Assembly: GCA_020080175.1 (NCBI GenBank)
Contig: JAGHQL010000108.1
Coordinates: 27,296 to 91,295 of the forward strand
DNA length: 64,000 nucleotides
Source of the DNA: Glutinoglossum americanum
Lineage: Eukaryota; Ascomycota; Geoglossomycetes; Geoglossales; Geoglossaceae
Direction of reading: 5' to 3'
Part shown: piece after piece, positions 1 to 13,700 of the stretch
Numbering within the stretch: position 1 is the stretch's first letter
Layout of the letters: each line of letters begins with the position of its first letter
Notes under the pieces: model-generated
The model's database searches: none
What the model saw: only the letters and a program-made list of their open reading frames with translations
Told to the model about the DNA's origin: nothing
Translations under genes and position numbers: made by a program

Positions 1-320
1 GCGGGCAGGAATATGCGGGAATACGTGGGGTGTACTCTTTGTTCTATTTCGCGATCCTATGTTCCCCATCGATTACGCTAACGGCTATCCTTCAGACAAC
101 CTCCTTGATTTATCAACCCTAGACATATGGAGAGAGAGAGAGAGTGGAGGCTAGTCGTGGTATTTTCGATATGGAGTCACATGACGCAAAAATAAATGTA
201 AAAAAGGAATCGAAGAGGGGAAGGGGAAAGAACTAAGTCCAATATGCCGAGGCTGGGAGACTAGCTCAACCTGAAGGCGAAACAAGATAGAAGAAAGAGC
301 CTTTCTCGCTACCCGACCAA
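1..320. other. Non-coding stretch downstream of the DUF7703-like gene
   Basis: No convincing coding potential on either strand. A short GA microsatellite lies near 130-147. The region is presumably 3' flank of the minus-strand gene that ends at 321. Confidence 0.5.
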
Positions 321-1799
321 CTAGTATCCCCGCTTTGCGAACTCAACCTCCGATGATGTATGAGAGCTCTTATCGTTATCCATAGGCTTTCGACCGCGAC
401 TTTCCTCGCCGGGCCAAGCGTCACTGATGTCGTCTCCTTCGTAACGCGAGCGTGGGGTTTGAGTGGCGTTACGGTCAGTGGTGCTGACAACCACCTCCGT
501 GGTCTTGACCACCTGGCTATTGTTACGGCCTAGTTTAAATTGAGAAGGCTTGGTTGTCCCTGCGGAGAAGCTATAGCCTAGTCCGTTCTCGTTCGTGCTG
601 TCGGGGGCCTCCCTGCCGTTGCGGGAACCTGTACCGTCGAAGCTCTTGAGGCCGATTTCGCCGCCACCCGTACGTTTAGTCTCGTTCGCACCGTGTGAAA
701 GCCAATACACGTCTTTGGAGTTCTTGGCAGTCTGACCGTCGCCGCCAGCGAGTTTAATAAGCTCATTTAGGATAGCAAATTCAATAGTTAGTTTGATACT
801 GTACACGGCGCCCTTGAAGGTGACCTGGATATCGAAGAGATTGGCATATGCGGTGATTAACACAACGATGTCCAGTACGATAATGAGGAGGTTGATATAG
901 ATTAAGTGTCTCATGACACGCCGGATTTTTTCTTTTCGAAATGACCCGGCCGGTCCGAGGAGCTTACGGGTCTCAAATATGTAGAGGCCAGAGATGATGA
1001 CTTCTTGAAGGAAAAAGCCAGAAACTTGGATTTTCTCCATGATGTTGAACTCTGTTATGTATCTGCTCGGGTTGGTGGTAACCTGCCCCACAAGCAAAAG
1101 GCATTGGTAAGTAAAAGCTCTTTTCCGTTGCTCTAAGGGCAGGGAGGGGCCTTACGAGGTAGTCAAGTATCGTGTTTGGGACATGAAAAAGAAAAAAGTC
1201 AATGATAATCATGTAGAGAACCCATCTGATCTTCCGGTGGTCCCTGACGACAAGGTGAAGTCTGGAATAGAGCACGAGGGATTGACCTGTCACCTGTCGT
1301 ATGTGGACTAAATGTCAGAACTGCGGAACATCGAGTGATGTTGGTGGGAATCATAAAAAGTCGCGATTGTGATTCTGTACCAAGTCCGAGACTTAAGGGG
1401 GAGTAGGATTTACCATGAAATACCACCCAAGATTGACAACAGCCTCCGAAATATAGTCATTCTTCCAGATCTCAAAGAACCTCATTATGTATCCGAGTTG
1501 GTGGAAGACGATTCCCCATGACGCACCAAGCAAGCTGTAAAAGTACAGCCCCCGACGATTTTTAAAGGTCAACCAGATAATAACATTCAGCTGCAGGACG
1601 TTGTACCAAGAAACCGCCGTGAAGGCGCTGATGGACGTCGTCACCGATAACTTTCTGTGTAGCGCTGCGCATTGCGGGGTACAAGATCAGCATTTCTTCA
1701 AGACACCGGGAAGAAGGAAGGGACATGATAGCAAAGCTAATTGAGACACCTACCACCGCCAGTGACGCCATTAGTCGAAGTGCCGTTGCTCTGGGACAT
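321..1799 (-). CDS. DUF7703-like seven-helix integral membrane protein
   Basis: I assembled four exons with in-phase GT-AG introns: 1799-1754, 1664-1414, 1293-1156 and 1082-321, giving 398 aa. The start is an ATG opening MSQSNGTSTNG, followed by a GTAGGT donor. Hydrophobic segments follow: a helix around SWYNVLQLNVIIWLTF, then YFYSLLGASWGIVFHQLGY, a segment beginning GQSLVLYSRLHLVV, then WVLYMIIIDFFLFHVP, QVSGFFLQEVIISGLYIFE and a LIYINLLIIVLDIVVL helix. The C-terminal tail of about 150 aa is polar, rich in Ser, Thr and Asn, and probably cytosolic. This order matches the fungal DUF7703 family of predicted plasma-membrane proteins; its function is unknown. The family call rests on recognition of these segments, not a search. 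The first intron acceptor is the least certain junction, but all phases close without a stop. Confidence 0.75.
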
Positions 1800-4700
1800 C
1801 ACAAATTCAGCCTGCGCGAATCACCACGCCGAGTACCGCCCAACGGGTATTGATTGAGAACAGCAGTTTAATTTTGTCGATCTGGAAGAGGAGGAGTCGT
1901 TACGGTAGAGGGTAATGATGGGCGATGGACAACGAACGATCCGGTAGCGCGTGCGTAATCCGGGTGTTTGGAATAAACAAGGGATCTGGATGTCAGGCTG
2001 GTCGTCTGCGGGTTGTGCAAGGAGGGATATGGGGACCACCCATGCCTTTAAGATGAGCATGATCATGGAGGCCATAGGGGGGACTAAGGAGGAGGGATCG
2101 GTGAGCTACCCCTACAGCCGGTGGATCAGCGGGGGAGGGGATGAGTGGATCTCGACCGTTCGGTAAGCGTGTCTGCGTTTCTAATAAGTTGGAAATGCAT
2201 CGCATGGGGCCATCGAGATCGTGGCTGCCGAAGGGGTCCGGGGGTGTCAGCGACTTTTATTGGCTAAACGCGCGCTGGGACCGGGCGGTATTTGGCATGA
2301 GCGCAACGACAGCGACATCGATTTTCCATGTCATTTCCATGCCATCTTTTATTCCCATGGAAGCTTACACTCACCAAAACCGCATTTAAGAACCCCGATC
2401 CCCTCGCCGGTTGGACCAGCTCTTTCAGCTTGTCCGGTTGGTGGCGACATAATTACCTTCCACCTCCGACGTCGCAAGGCGTGTTGTCCTATTTCCGAAT
2501 AGTCCCCACGGGTGTATTTATATCTACCTGCGCACGTACGTGCATGGGTTTTGAATTAGGAGAATCATCGCTTCGTTTCTACGCCTGTCAACCAGCACAT
2601 GCATTAATACCTCGGTAGGGGCTATGACCTGACCGTTCTGAAACCCATGTAATGTACACAAGCGCAACAGGGAATGTTTTTGTCGGCGAGTGGTTACAGC
2701 CAGCCTCGCGAAATACCAACGGCTGAACCAACCCATTTTCGATTTTTCTAGCGAAAAGCGGGAAGGTGTTAGAGATGATTTCCATTATACGCCCGTGGAC
2801 TTTTGGGAATATCTGATGTGTTGTGGCTGGGCGGTGCTGTGTGGGTGCGATCTCGGAAGTTTCCGACATGCCGGGGAAAACCTTTCCCTTGTTGTAACAA
2901 GTACATGGAATACGGAGTATCTCAAGGGCTCCCCAGGTCAAGATCCCCGAACACGCCTTGATGAGAATCTATATTTCGAAAACATGTTTCCTGCACCATG
3001 TCACTAGGAGCAATAGTGTGGGTAAAGGTCAACCCCAAATCGTCACACTACGGCCTGCATTTCAAGTGCCTACACATAAACATATCCTCGCGATTACGTT
3101 CGCGACCTACGATTACTTCAATTGGTTCAAACCGCTGCCTTACTCCGCGATCCCTCATTCGTGCACCGATCAACATATGCCACCATCAGACCCGATCCCC
3201 CGCCAAAGCGCATGAGGGCCATAATTCTGGAGGCCATGCGGTTCGGTGGAAAGGGTTATTGCTCATAGAACGTGTTAATGATGTTTTAAAAGAACTACAT
3301 TAAAGGGGATTTTTGGGGGCCGCCTTATAGTCCTCGAATATGAAATCCACATATAGAAAGCGGATTGATTGTAGAATCGAGCTCAGGGCTGCGCCCGAGC
3401 TACAGCAGAAAGGAGTAAACAAACGAAAAGTATGGCGATGGTGTGCCGGTTATTGGTGATCCGTAAGATTAGCGGGTCAGCATATAAGCCGTCAAATCAA
3501 AACTCCGCGGATTCCCGCGTTGACATATGTGTTGGAAGTCTAGCATCCCTGCTAGCTCGTAGGGCTTGCCATAGCATAGACCGGCGGAGCGGAATAGCCA
3601 ACATGGCAAGATGACTAATTCTTATTAGCTAGAGCGGCTTTTTTCAAGCCTTCGTGCTTGCCTCAAGGACATAGGCCATGGCCGAGAACACCTCCACTAG
3701 GGGGCCCAATCCATCCAATCTCCCAGCTATGGCAGATATCTCTTCTCGGTTAGGGAGGTGGTCAGCAACCCTTTACCTCGGCACCTTGCACGCATTGGCA
3801 GCATCTCTGCTCTTGAGGTAGGGCATGTACTCGACGCTATTCCAACTAACGCCTTTGTCAGGTGGGCTGGCTTCTGCCCATAGACCCGGATAATGTTTCT
3901 CTAAGTTATTGTCAATGCGTTAGGCGGATAGGCCTTTCGACTTACGATTGGTCATGCTCTCTGAATACTGTGGAGGCAATTCTAAGCCTGCTTATTAGTA
4001 ATAGCCTTGGCAGGGGGAGACTCATTCACAGCTCCGCCGCTTATTAGAATCGATCATCCTTCTGCCCACCGGTTGAACTTTTGCCTCCACGATACTCCCA
4101 CCTCGCAGCACCATTCCAAGCATCTGGCCATGTAGCATATCCTCGGTATCCCGCAACATCATCACACCCATGCTTTTGAACCGCTTTCTTGATTGCGACG
4201 AGATGTTTCCGAAGGTGATGAAAAGTAATGAGGATGGTTGAAACTGGTGATTATACCGAATTAGGAATTAATCGGAGGTTGTTGAAAGCAAGCCGATACA
4301 ACTTCGGCATTCATGATGTTATAGGGTTGACACGCTGGTCTTGCTCCGGTGTCACTTAGCTTCCTCTCTCTTCCTTTTGTAATCTTGAAAGTGACGGCCG
4401 TGGCGGTTATGCTTGTGATACAAGCCTACGGGACGTCGGCGCATCTAACCTTCAGTTGTATTCTATGCGTTACGGCCGATAGAGAGATCTAGGGTTCGGA
4501 ATGGCTGAGCTTCTCCACTCTTGAGACGAGGCTGTATGCATCGAGGTGGCGACCATAGCCTGTTGTGTCGTGCACGGGTGCATCCAGCGAATAAAACAAA
4601 GTGACGAGAAGTGGAGCCGCCTCTCCTGAAACGGGCTTAGGTGGCTAGATAAGCCGTATCATTGACTTTCGAGCAAAAAACAAAAACAATGCGCATTAGC

Positions 4701-5395
4701 GAAGGGCCCCTAAAACCTGAGGGTTTTGGTGCCTCTTTCCGGATGTCCTTTCCATGGTGAACGATTCCCGCTTACCACACCTCGCCTACTGCGGAGCAGG
4801 AACTGATCGCCTTGCCATCTGCCAGTATTAGTGGTGAATGCAGTAGGCAGGACACGGCGTCCGAAGGAAGAGAACCAGTGTCTCAGTGCGGAAGGCTGTG
4901 AATAGCCGTGTGCGCGTGGGACTCGTTTCGAATCCGGTCCGGCTCGAGGATCCATGAATCGGACTTGGTAAATCCTGAAGGGAGTCACTAACAAAAGGGA
5001 TACAGATGCGACTGACTAGTAATAATTAGACGTTGGAGAGTATTGTATGTACTCTGCCTCACTCAAAGGCCACTTGCCGCCTCGTCGCTAACGAAGCCAC
5101 ACAGGGATTTGGAGATCCAGCAATAACTAGCGATTACTATTAGAGGGCGGATGAAATGTACGCGTATGAAGGCGCAGATATGTGGGGCAGCTCGTGCGGC
5201 GGCTAGCCATCCAACCAAATACTCGAAACGGATAACTACACCCCAGCGTGATGAGCGGTCGGGACACCAATCGCCAGTCCAACAACTCCTAACCGCTGCT
5301 TAATAAGCACCCGCCACAGCCACCGCCGCGAACCCCGCTCAAGCTATGTACTCTCCCCCACCTCTCCCGCTCCAACGCTGATGCAATAACCAGCG
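1800..5395. other. Long intergenic region, no supported gene
   Basis: About 3.6 kb in which only short open stretches occur on both strands. None has recognisable motifs, splice-linked partners or biased composition. No tRNA, rRNA or intact transposon was recognised. It may hold very old, decayed sequence, but I see nothing specific. Confidence 0.45.
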
Positions 5396-6372
5396 ATGCC
5401 TCGCACGCGGGCAAGAGCACCTTCGTCCTCCGCACGCCAGGCAGCGGTGGTGCATCGCAAGGTCCAAACCGGGTGTATCCTATGGCTGCCCGCTAAGGAA
5501 GACTGCCTTGGCGGCGGAGCGCGGGATCTGGACGAGGGATGCTACGCCCACCCGGTGGTGGTGCTGTGGGCCGACGCGAAGGAGGCAATCATATTGATAG
5601 TGAGGGCCCCTTAATTATTCCTAAAAAAAAAAAATAATCACGCAGCTAACCCCTCCCGCAGATAACGTCCTTCGACTCCCGCGACCTCGCTGACCGCCAC
5701 CCCTCCAACCGCCAAGTCCGCGCCCTCCACCTCCCCATCCGCCCCAGCGCGCCGCACCCCGACACCGGCCACCAGCTCGCGCTGCGCGCCGGCGCCGTGC
5801 TGCGCAAGAACTCGTACGTCAAAACCAAGCGCCAGTTTCGCGTACGGCTAGAGATGCTCTGCCCATACGAGAGGGACAGCGCGCGGGAGTACAGGCTCCG
5901 CCAGAAGTCGTGGGACGTGCTTGTGGAGTATATTAAGTTCACGCCTCCGGCCCCAACGACGGCGATGATGGCGGCGCCGGGACATGCGGGCGTGCGGCGG
6001 GGTGCCACGGTGGGGCACCCGCCTAGGCCAGCGTTGTTCCCGCCTGCGCCTGCTCCGGGGCCTGCTTGGGTGCCGCCGCCGCCGCCACCGCGTCGCACGC
6101 GTGCGTATCCTGAGTACGCCACGACGCCCGCTTCGCTCCTCTTGCCGGCGCCTTATGGTGCGGGTGAAGAGCGGAGGGCTCAGGATCGGGGGATGTGGAA
6201 TGGTTTTCCGCGTGATGAGCGGAGGCCACTACTCCCTAACAATGTCCCGGAGCCAGAGGATAGTCCGCCTCCCACTACTTGCGAGGCACTCGTGGTTTTG
6301 GTGGTTGGTATTCTAGGCGTCACGCTACTCGGTGCTGGCCTTTTCTATGTTAGGAAGACACTTGGTGCTTAG
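5396..6372 (+). CDS. Conserved fungal hypothetical protein, proline-rich, tail-anchored
   Basis: Two exons, 5396-5599 and 5662-6372, are joined by a 62-nt intron with GTGAGG donor and CCCGCAG acceptor in phase 0, giving 304 aa. The N-terminal half reads like a globular domain: a CILWLPAKE strand, HPVVVL, then after the junction ITSF, LHLPIRPSAPHPDTG and LRKNSYVKTKRQFRV. A similar arrangement occurs in an uncharacterised fungal family I recognise but cannot name. The middle (about residues 165-250) is low-complexity Pro/Ala with a run of eight prolines. The last 30 residues contain one helix (ALVVLVVGILGVTLLGAGLF) followed by a short basic tail, as in tail-anchored ER or outer-membrane proteins. 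It is not visibly linked to its neighbours. Function unknown. Confidence 0.7.
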
Positions 6373-7722
6373 CTTTTCCAGGTTGGGAAGATGGCTTGGG
6401 AGGCGGTGAAAGGGTGGTGGAATGGTTTGTTTGGAGCCGTTAGCCGAATCGTGCCTAAGATGGGAGAGTGGATGTTTTGGCGTTTTTTGGCAGCTTGCTA
6501 TGTTACGTTTGGTTGGACAGAGAGCATTTTAGCCGAAAGCTGGGGGTTCTTTCTCTTGCGTTTCTGGATTTTCATGGTTATTTTAGGATGCGACAGTCTG
6601 CAGGTTGTTCTTCCCTTTTGGTATTATCTGGAGCAGAACCGGTTGATCAGCTGCAGTTGGGTAAATTAATAGAAATACTTTTACACTTGGGATTTGCTAC
6701 TCGATTATGCAATAGCGGCGGTGGCGTTTTGATCAGGGAGTCAGACTTGATAATGAGTGTTTGAGGGTATAGCTTGGCCTCGGTTTCGAAGGAGGTGCTC
6801 AGATCTCTGAGAGGTTGGCTTTCAGCCTTGAACTCTCTCCTATAGTCGCTGGCTTCTACCGAATAGCGAAAACTAAGCTAATTGCTTTTAGAGGTCGATC
6901 AGATGCCTTTAATCTGACTTTGAATGTGGACACGTGCATCTTTCTGGACAAGCAATCTATAAATTTGTGCCGGTAGAGGAGATCGGCAGTATAGTCAAAT
7001 CCTTTGATAGTGATATTGCCCTATGCAGATGTTCCTAGAAGCGGAAAAATCATTAGAACATCACCTCCACTGCGAAGTAGCCATGCAATGAAGATCTCAG
7101 GGAGCCGCAGTTACTGCACCTCCGCTAACAGGGTGCGTTGAGGCTCCACGCGTCCATATTCAGAAGGTTTGAGATATCATCTACCACTCCCCTTCGAACC
7201 CGATCTTACGTTGATGGGGCAGCGACGTTCTACGGACGGATTTGGTGAGCAATCGATCACAGGAGGGAGTATCCACCTCCCCTTTGCTATGGGTTAGGAA
7301 AACTTAGGAAAAACCACGGTTATTCGGAAAAATGCCCTTGGGAGCGTAAAACCGGACTTCTGCTTTACAGAGGTGACAGGCTGTTCATCTATACTGCGCT
7401 ATGTCGATCTATCCAAAATCGCCGGCCCGGCCTCGTCGGTGGTCTCGCTCTTGTTTTTGGGAGGCAGTTTCTTCATTGGCCTAAAGCTCTTTGTTAGATG
7501 CTGTATGCTAGGTGGGACTGGTCGTAGTAAGAGCCTTGGAGTCTGTGCTTGCGGTGAGTTGGGTCGGTGGGCCTACGTCGAGAGAACATAGTCGTCAATT
7601 TGTTTCATTCATCATGGCTAGAGTGGATAAAACAAGCTAAATACAGAAGAGACGCATGATTGACAAATCGTGAATATCCCTCCCTCCCTCCCTTCCTCCC
7701 CACTGGGACCAAAACCAAAATC
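6373..7722. other. Intergenic region
   Basis: There is no supported gene. A 92-aa open stretch starting at 6391 is Trp- and Phe-rich and somewhat hydrophobic, but has no recognisable motif and lies just after the preceding stop. The region is probably 3' flank shared by two convergent genes. Confidence 0.4.
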
Positions 7723-10700
7723 TCAAGCCATCACCACCCCCAACCTCGGGGCCTCCAAGTAAAAATCATCAAACCCCTCCATCAACCCCCCAGGACACCC
7801 CGCCTCCAGCCTCTCTCCCTCCCCAAGATCCCACCCAGCCCCCCACGTCTTCTGCCACAAATCCACCGCCTTCTGCGCGACACCCGCCCCCATCAGCGGA
7901 TTCTGCCACCTCTCGACGACTTCCTCGAACCTATTCCCCTCGTTACCCATAATAGGCGCCCAAGCCGGATCGCTCGCTTTCGGGACGGTGGTGGGGAAGG
8001 GAGGAGCCGGGGAGAGCGCGTCGGCGGCCATGGCGGCGCGGACGTTGAAGGATTCGATGAGATCTGGGGATTCGAGGGGTACCGGGGAGTAGATCGTTAG
8101 GCCCATCATCAGGTTTGTGGTGTTGTCGGAGGTGCCGTTTAGGGCGGAGGAGTTTTTGTTGGCGGAAGGGGAGAGGGTGGGGTCTTCGGATGGTTTGTCT
8201 GCGCGGGTCGGGTGTTAGTACGTGTCTTATACCCTGGGAAAGGGGGGTGGTGCTTACAAAGCCCCCAAAGCGCGTTTGGCACAGCCTTTATAATTGACTC
8301 CGCCTGGTTCCAAACCGGCACGTTAGGTTTCTCCTCGATCTCCACCCCATTCAACATCAACTTCTTCGGCTCTGGCGGCAAATCCTGCGTGATCGTCACC
8401 GTCACCGCCGACGTCAGTGGTGTCGTTAGCCGCATCGGCTTCGCGTAGATCGAGCCGCCCGTGCCGGGGACCACCGTCGGCGGTGGCGGATCATCTCCAT
8501 GCACACCCGTCACCAATGTTGCCTGGTTGATCGCGAACTTGGTGGCTAGCGAGAACGAAAATACCGCGCCGCGCACGTTCCATGGCTGCCCGCTAGGCGT
8601 GGACTCCTGTTTTCCATTGGGTATAAGCCCGCTCTGCACCGTAAACACATGTGGCGACGTGGTCGCGGGTTCCCCCTCCGTCGTCGCCTCCTCACTACCC
8701 GACGCCAACAACAACGCTAGCTTCCCTGGCTTGTCCGAATCCTGCATAACCATCTTGAAGAAATCCCCCAGCGACACCGCGGCTATCGGCCCCGCGGAAG
8801 CGCCGAAGTTGATGTCGAACCCGAACACCCAGAAATCGACGTGCACCGTCCCGCCGAAAGGCGGGCCCTGGATGTACAGCGTCGCGCCAATTTCGACGCT
8901 AATGCGGATGGTCACAATCCAGAGGTCAAGCGTGAAGGCCACACCTACGGACAGCCCTCCCTCCGCCTGGAAGAAGAATGGCTTGTAGTTGATCAAAAAG
9001 TCCGCATAGGCGTTGAACCACGCGCTCAGCGGACCTAACGCTAGCGAGACATCGAGCCTGCCACCGCCCATACACATCTTCGGCGTGATGGCAAAGTACG
9101 CCTGTCCCGTGATGCTGATATTCCCGTTGAAGTTCCAGCTGATGGCTAGTCTCGGCGGGTTCGGGTACTGTGGCGGCGGCCTAAACGCCGAATGGTAGCC
9201 CCCGATCGTGAAGACCCACTGCCCCTGCAACTCCGGGTCCCGGCTGCCGAACCAGGAGTACAGAGCGAACCCACCCGTGAGATGGCAGTTCCGATCTATA
9301 ATGTACGACGCGGGGGTCAGCTGCCCTTCGATCTTCATGATGCCCGCCGCGAAGTCCACCGTCGCCACGACGCCGAGCTGCACATGCGCGAACTTAGGGA
9401 CGCCCTTGCCTGGAGGGATGTCCGCCGTTGCGACGCCAAAGAGGCCGAGTTTGACCTTGGGGTCCCACTCGATGACTACGACAGCCTGCACGGTGAGGAT
9501 CTCCATCGCGTCGACTGTCAGCCCCGCGGCGAGCCAAAAAGAGCCGTTCTTGGGCGCGAACCAACCCCCGCGCAGGAGGTTCGCCAGAGTGTCCTTGGCC
9601 GTCGCGCCATCGGGCCCCGGGGTGGATCCGCCCATCGGGATGAGGAACGGGAATTTAAGCACGTTCTCCACAGTCGGGAACGCCAAGCTCGTATTATACC
9701 CAAACCCGCCCGTGATCCCTGAGATCTGCGCAAACTCCAGAGTGATCAGCGGGCCATTCAGTCGCGCGAACGCGAAGAAGCTCTTGAACGCCTCCTGGTC
9801 CGGCGGGGTCGTCTCTCCATAATACCCCGCTGCCTGGAACAGCCACGGCATGTAGCTCACGATCAACGCGCCTTGGTAATACTCGGTATCCTTTGAGAAG
9901 CCGTGCTCGAAGAGGCCGGCAAGAAGGATTGGGGGCCTGTCAAAGGCGGCGCTCATGCCTGAGAGGGCGAATTTAGGCTCAGGTAAGTTCTGGAGCGAGT
10001 TCTTGGAGGTGAACGGGAGGGTGATAGAGAAGCCGAGGAGGGAGAAGGTGATCGGGCCGAGGGTTATGGAAGCGTCGAGGAGAATGCCGATGGAGGACTC
10101 GTCGCCATTGGTACTGAACTTGAGGCCCATATTTTGGATGGAGAGCGGGCCGATGGTCTTGGAGTAGCTGCCCATGGCAGAGCCCGAGTCTGTGGTGTCA
10201 TCGTCTGTGCGAATATCGATAACGTCGCTATCTTCCACGACTTCCGTAACAGCTGTCCTCGCGGCGATTGCCTTGGGCGGTTTCGTCTTCTTCTTAGACG
10301 CAAATTGATAATCCAGCGCTACCTTCGCCACTCCCTTTGCATCATTTAGCACAAGCATGAAATGGCTCCCAGCCTGCACTAGCACATCCCCGTCGCCCTG
10401 CTTGTCTTTCGCCTTCGTGAACTTGAATGGTAGAGGCTTTTGTTCCAGGTCTTCCAGCTTCGCATTGATGTATTTTAGGTCCGCGTAAGTTAGCCCCAAT
10501 ACTGGGGGATCATCGGTATTGCTCTTGCCGTCACTACCTTTCTGTTTAGGCGCCGGCTGCACCCACATGTAGAGCATCTCGTCGAACGGTTGCGTAACAT
10601 CTCCTACGAGCGGAATTACTACGCTTGGTAGCTGGTGTATGCTTGCCACGAAAACCCTTCTCACGGGGCCAAGCGTAGGCTTGTCCCCAATGTTAATCCG

Positions 10701-13700
10701 ACTTTGAATAAACTGGAACTTGAAACCCTCGATGTCAACATATGCTGTGAAGAACGTGTTCCGCTGCTTCTGACCTTCCTCCAGCGAGTCCGCAACGATC
10801 TCCAGGCCGATATCGTTCTTCGCTTTGGGCGGCTTGACGCTGATATTGGCTACGAAAGGCGGAAGTGGTGTATCTAGCTCCCCAAGAATACTCTCGACGA
10901 TCTTGCCGACAGTCGTAGAGGGGATATCCGGAATGTCTGGAATAGCCTTTGCATTGAAGGTCCAACCCTTGTCTTTATACTTGAACGTCAGATCTAGCTC
11001 ATGTGTGCCCAGCATAAGGATACCATTGAAAGTGAAGCCTGGTGAGCCGCCCTTGCTGGCATAAGTATACTCGATATCCAATTTCTTGATAAACAGACTT
11101 TCAATGACGCTCAGCACGCCGTCTCGAGATGAGGCCCCAAAATAATCAATAATCGTCGACCCAAACAAGTTCTCAACCCCTGCCTTGAGCACCCAGCCAT
11201 CTTTGTCCTTGACTATAGAACCGGACACCTCGATCGGGGACCCGTACTTGGAGTTCGCGGGCGGCATGAATATCGCTGTCATCGCCAAGGACACTTCGAA
11301 CTTCGTCTCAGCTCCCCAGGCGTACGACGCCGCCAATTCGATCTTGCCCAGCGGGATCTCGGGAGCTTTGTCATCGGTTTTCTCTGGCTCCTTGCAGAGC
11401 ATATTGCCCGAGAAGGAGATCCCATCAGACCCGATCTTGATGCCCGCCTGCGCGATCTGGGTGGGGATCTGCTCGGGGAGACCTTCCCAGCCGGCGAGGG
11501 CGGTGAGGTCAAGGGTCGGACCTAGATCGCTGGGAAGGATCGTGACGGGGCTGAGCTCCATGTAACTTTCGTACCCGGGGAGCAGGGGCATAATGGTGGT
11601 CTTGGCGTCTCCAATGGGCGGTGCTGTTGGGGTCGCGTTAATACAGATTAAGGCTTTGGAAAGGGGGAAAGAAGTATAAGGAATGAAGGAACTCACCTGT
11701 CCAAAGATCGGCACTCAAGGCACCCCCAGTTCCCCCAGCCCAATTGAACGACACCAAAAATAGTGCCGTCTTCGTGCCCCCAAAATTTAATTTAACTTCC
11801 ATTTCTACACCAAACTCCTCCAGCGTTCCGTTCGCTTTATTACCTGGCGCATCCTCTAGGCCAAACACCATCACTACCCTCCTCAGACACACCTGTGCGA
11901 AATTCACCTTACCCGCAGCCTTCTTCAACCAGCCCTGGAAATCAAACTGGCCCGCGAGTCCGACCTTACTGGCGAGCCACTCAAGGATGGTCTCGAGCGC
12001 GCCGCTGATGTCGGATTTGAGGGTGAGCTGGAGCCTTATGGCGGAGGGGAGCGGCTCGATTATGGCTTCAAAAGGGATTTTGGAGAGAACCGTCATCTCG
12101 AGGCCGAAGGCTATGGAGCCATCTTGCACGACCGCGACGGATTTGGCAGAGGTACTCCACATCGCCGTCCGGCGTCCGATCACGAAGCCCTTGTCCAGCT
12201 TGATATCAGCGCCGATCTGCGAGAGTAAACCCGAAGTGATGAAAAGCGTCGTGTTGTCGATGTCGTACTGCAACCTCAGCGTCGTCTTGTACCCATTAGA
12301 CGGCTCAAACCACACCGCATTGCGGTTCCCCTTCACCGCCGCCGGGCCACTGAGTTTGAGCTTCAGATCACCGAGCGCCGCCATGGTGAGTGAGCCCACT
12401 TGCTCTTGTAGGCCGAGGTAGTCTACTAGGTCCGAGAGCACAATGTCAGGTGGTGGGGGGGGTCTGGTGTCAAGGCCAAAGACGATGGTGTCGCTATCTT
12501 CAAGGTAGCCCATGTCCGGCACGTCCACGGTGAATGCATCCGAGGCGGCAGCGGTGGAGAAGATGAGGACTTGCCCCTCGCTGCCCTCCTTGATCTCCAC
12601 ACCAAACTCGAACCCGCTAACCGCCCCCGCACCGGAATTCGTGACAGCAACGTCCCTAGCGCCGATCGCGTCCATCAGCCAAGCACCCATCTCATCGCTC
12701 TCAAGGAGCAGGGTGGTGGCCGGATCGGTGCCGGAAGGGGGAGCCGCAGCCAGGCAGACGACGCCATAGTGCAGGGCGCCAACGAAGCCATCGAGCGGAG
12801 TCCCTTCTTTAACCTTAACATAGGAGTCGGTTCCAACCCCGATCTTTTTCGTGGGAATCCGATTGGAGTACAGAAAGAACCCCTTCTCAGGAACTGGGGC
12901 TTTTCTCGGGGATAACGTTGGTGGAGCTAGGGCTGGGGGCATGGTAACAGCACGGGCTCTCGATTTTCCCCCTTTCCCCAAATTGTCCCTTTCATTTGGG
13001 TCTGTGCCGGGGGGCGAAGAAAAAGAAGAATTGACAATCACCCCAGACGTCCTCCTTCCCAACCCCACCTTCGCACGAGGACCTTTCCCTCCAACAAGTG
13101 CCAATTTGTCATCAGGTTTTTTGGGTTTGCCGCCCAGGGGCGGGCCGGTCAAGGGGAAGCCACCGGCCGCGGAGTGAGCCACCGTGGGGTTTTCTACGCA
13201 CTTGGTCGAATTTTCAGCGACCTTGGCGCCAGGGCGTGCAAAGCGGTGGAGGGTGCTGAGACCCAGGTGTTTGTAGGCAACACCGCCATCTGTAGCATCA
13301 TCGTCCCTGCTTTCGATCAGAAGGCAGTCGACTGCGTTGTTGGCATCGACCTGGGCTTGGCTAGGCATGACGTGACCAGCGCCGGTGGAGGGGTGGGCTT
13401 CCTCTCCAGGGAAACCTAAGCATTTCTGTGTATCTATTAGCAAGCCCAGTAGAACAACCATAATAGCGAAGAGATTGCGCTGTGGATTCTGCGTACCCAG
13501 CGAGCATCGACCTGATCTAGAAGCCATTCGGTCTTATCTTGATTTTTTAGTTCGGTATATGCCGTATACTCCGTGATTAGTTTCTGGGAGGGGTCTCGGA
13601 TTTTGTTTATCTTCGCGTAGAAGTCGTCCATGGCCTTGCGGAAGGGCTTGTCTGCCTCGGGATCGTCGAAGCTGCTCGTGTCGATCTCCCCACTGAATGT

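Noticed and set aside
4920-4945. TTCGAATCC resembling a tRNA B box
   Set aside because: No matching A box, acceptor stem or anticodon arm could be drawn around it.
6391-6669. 92-aa plus-strand open stretch after the tail-anchored gene
   Set aside because: No motif, no splice partner, and it overlaps the likely 3' UTR.
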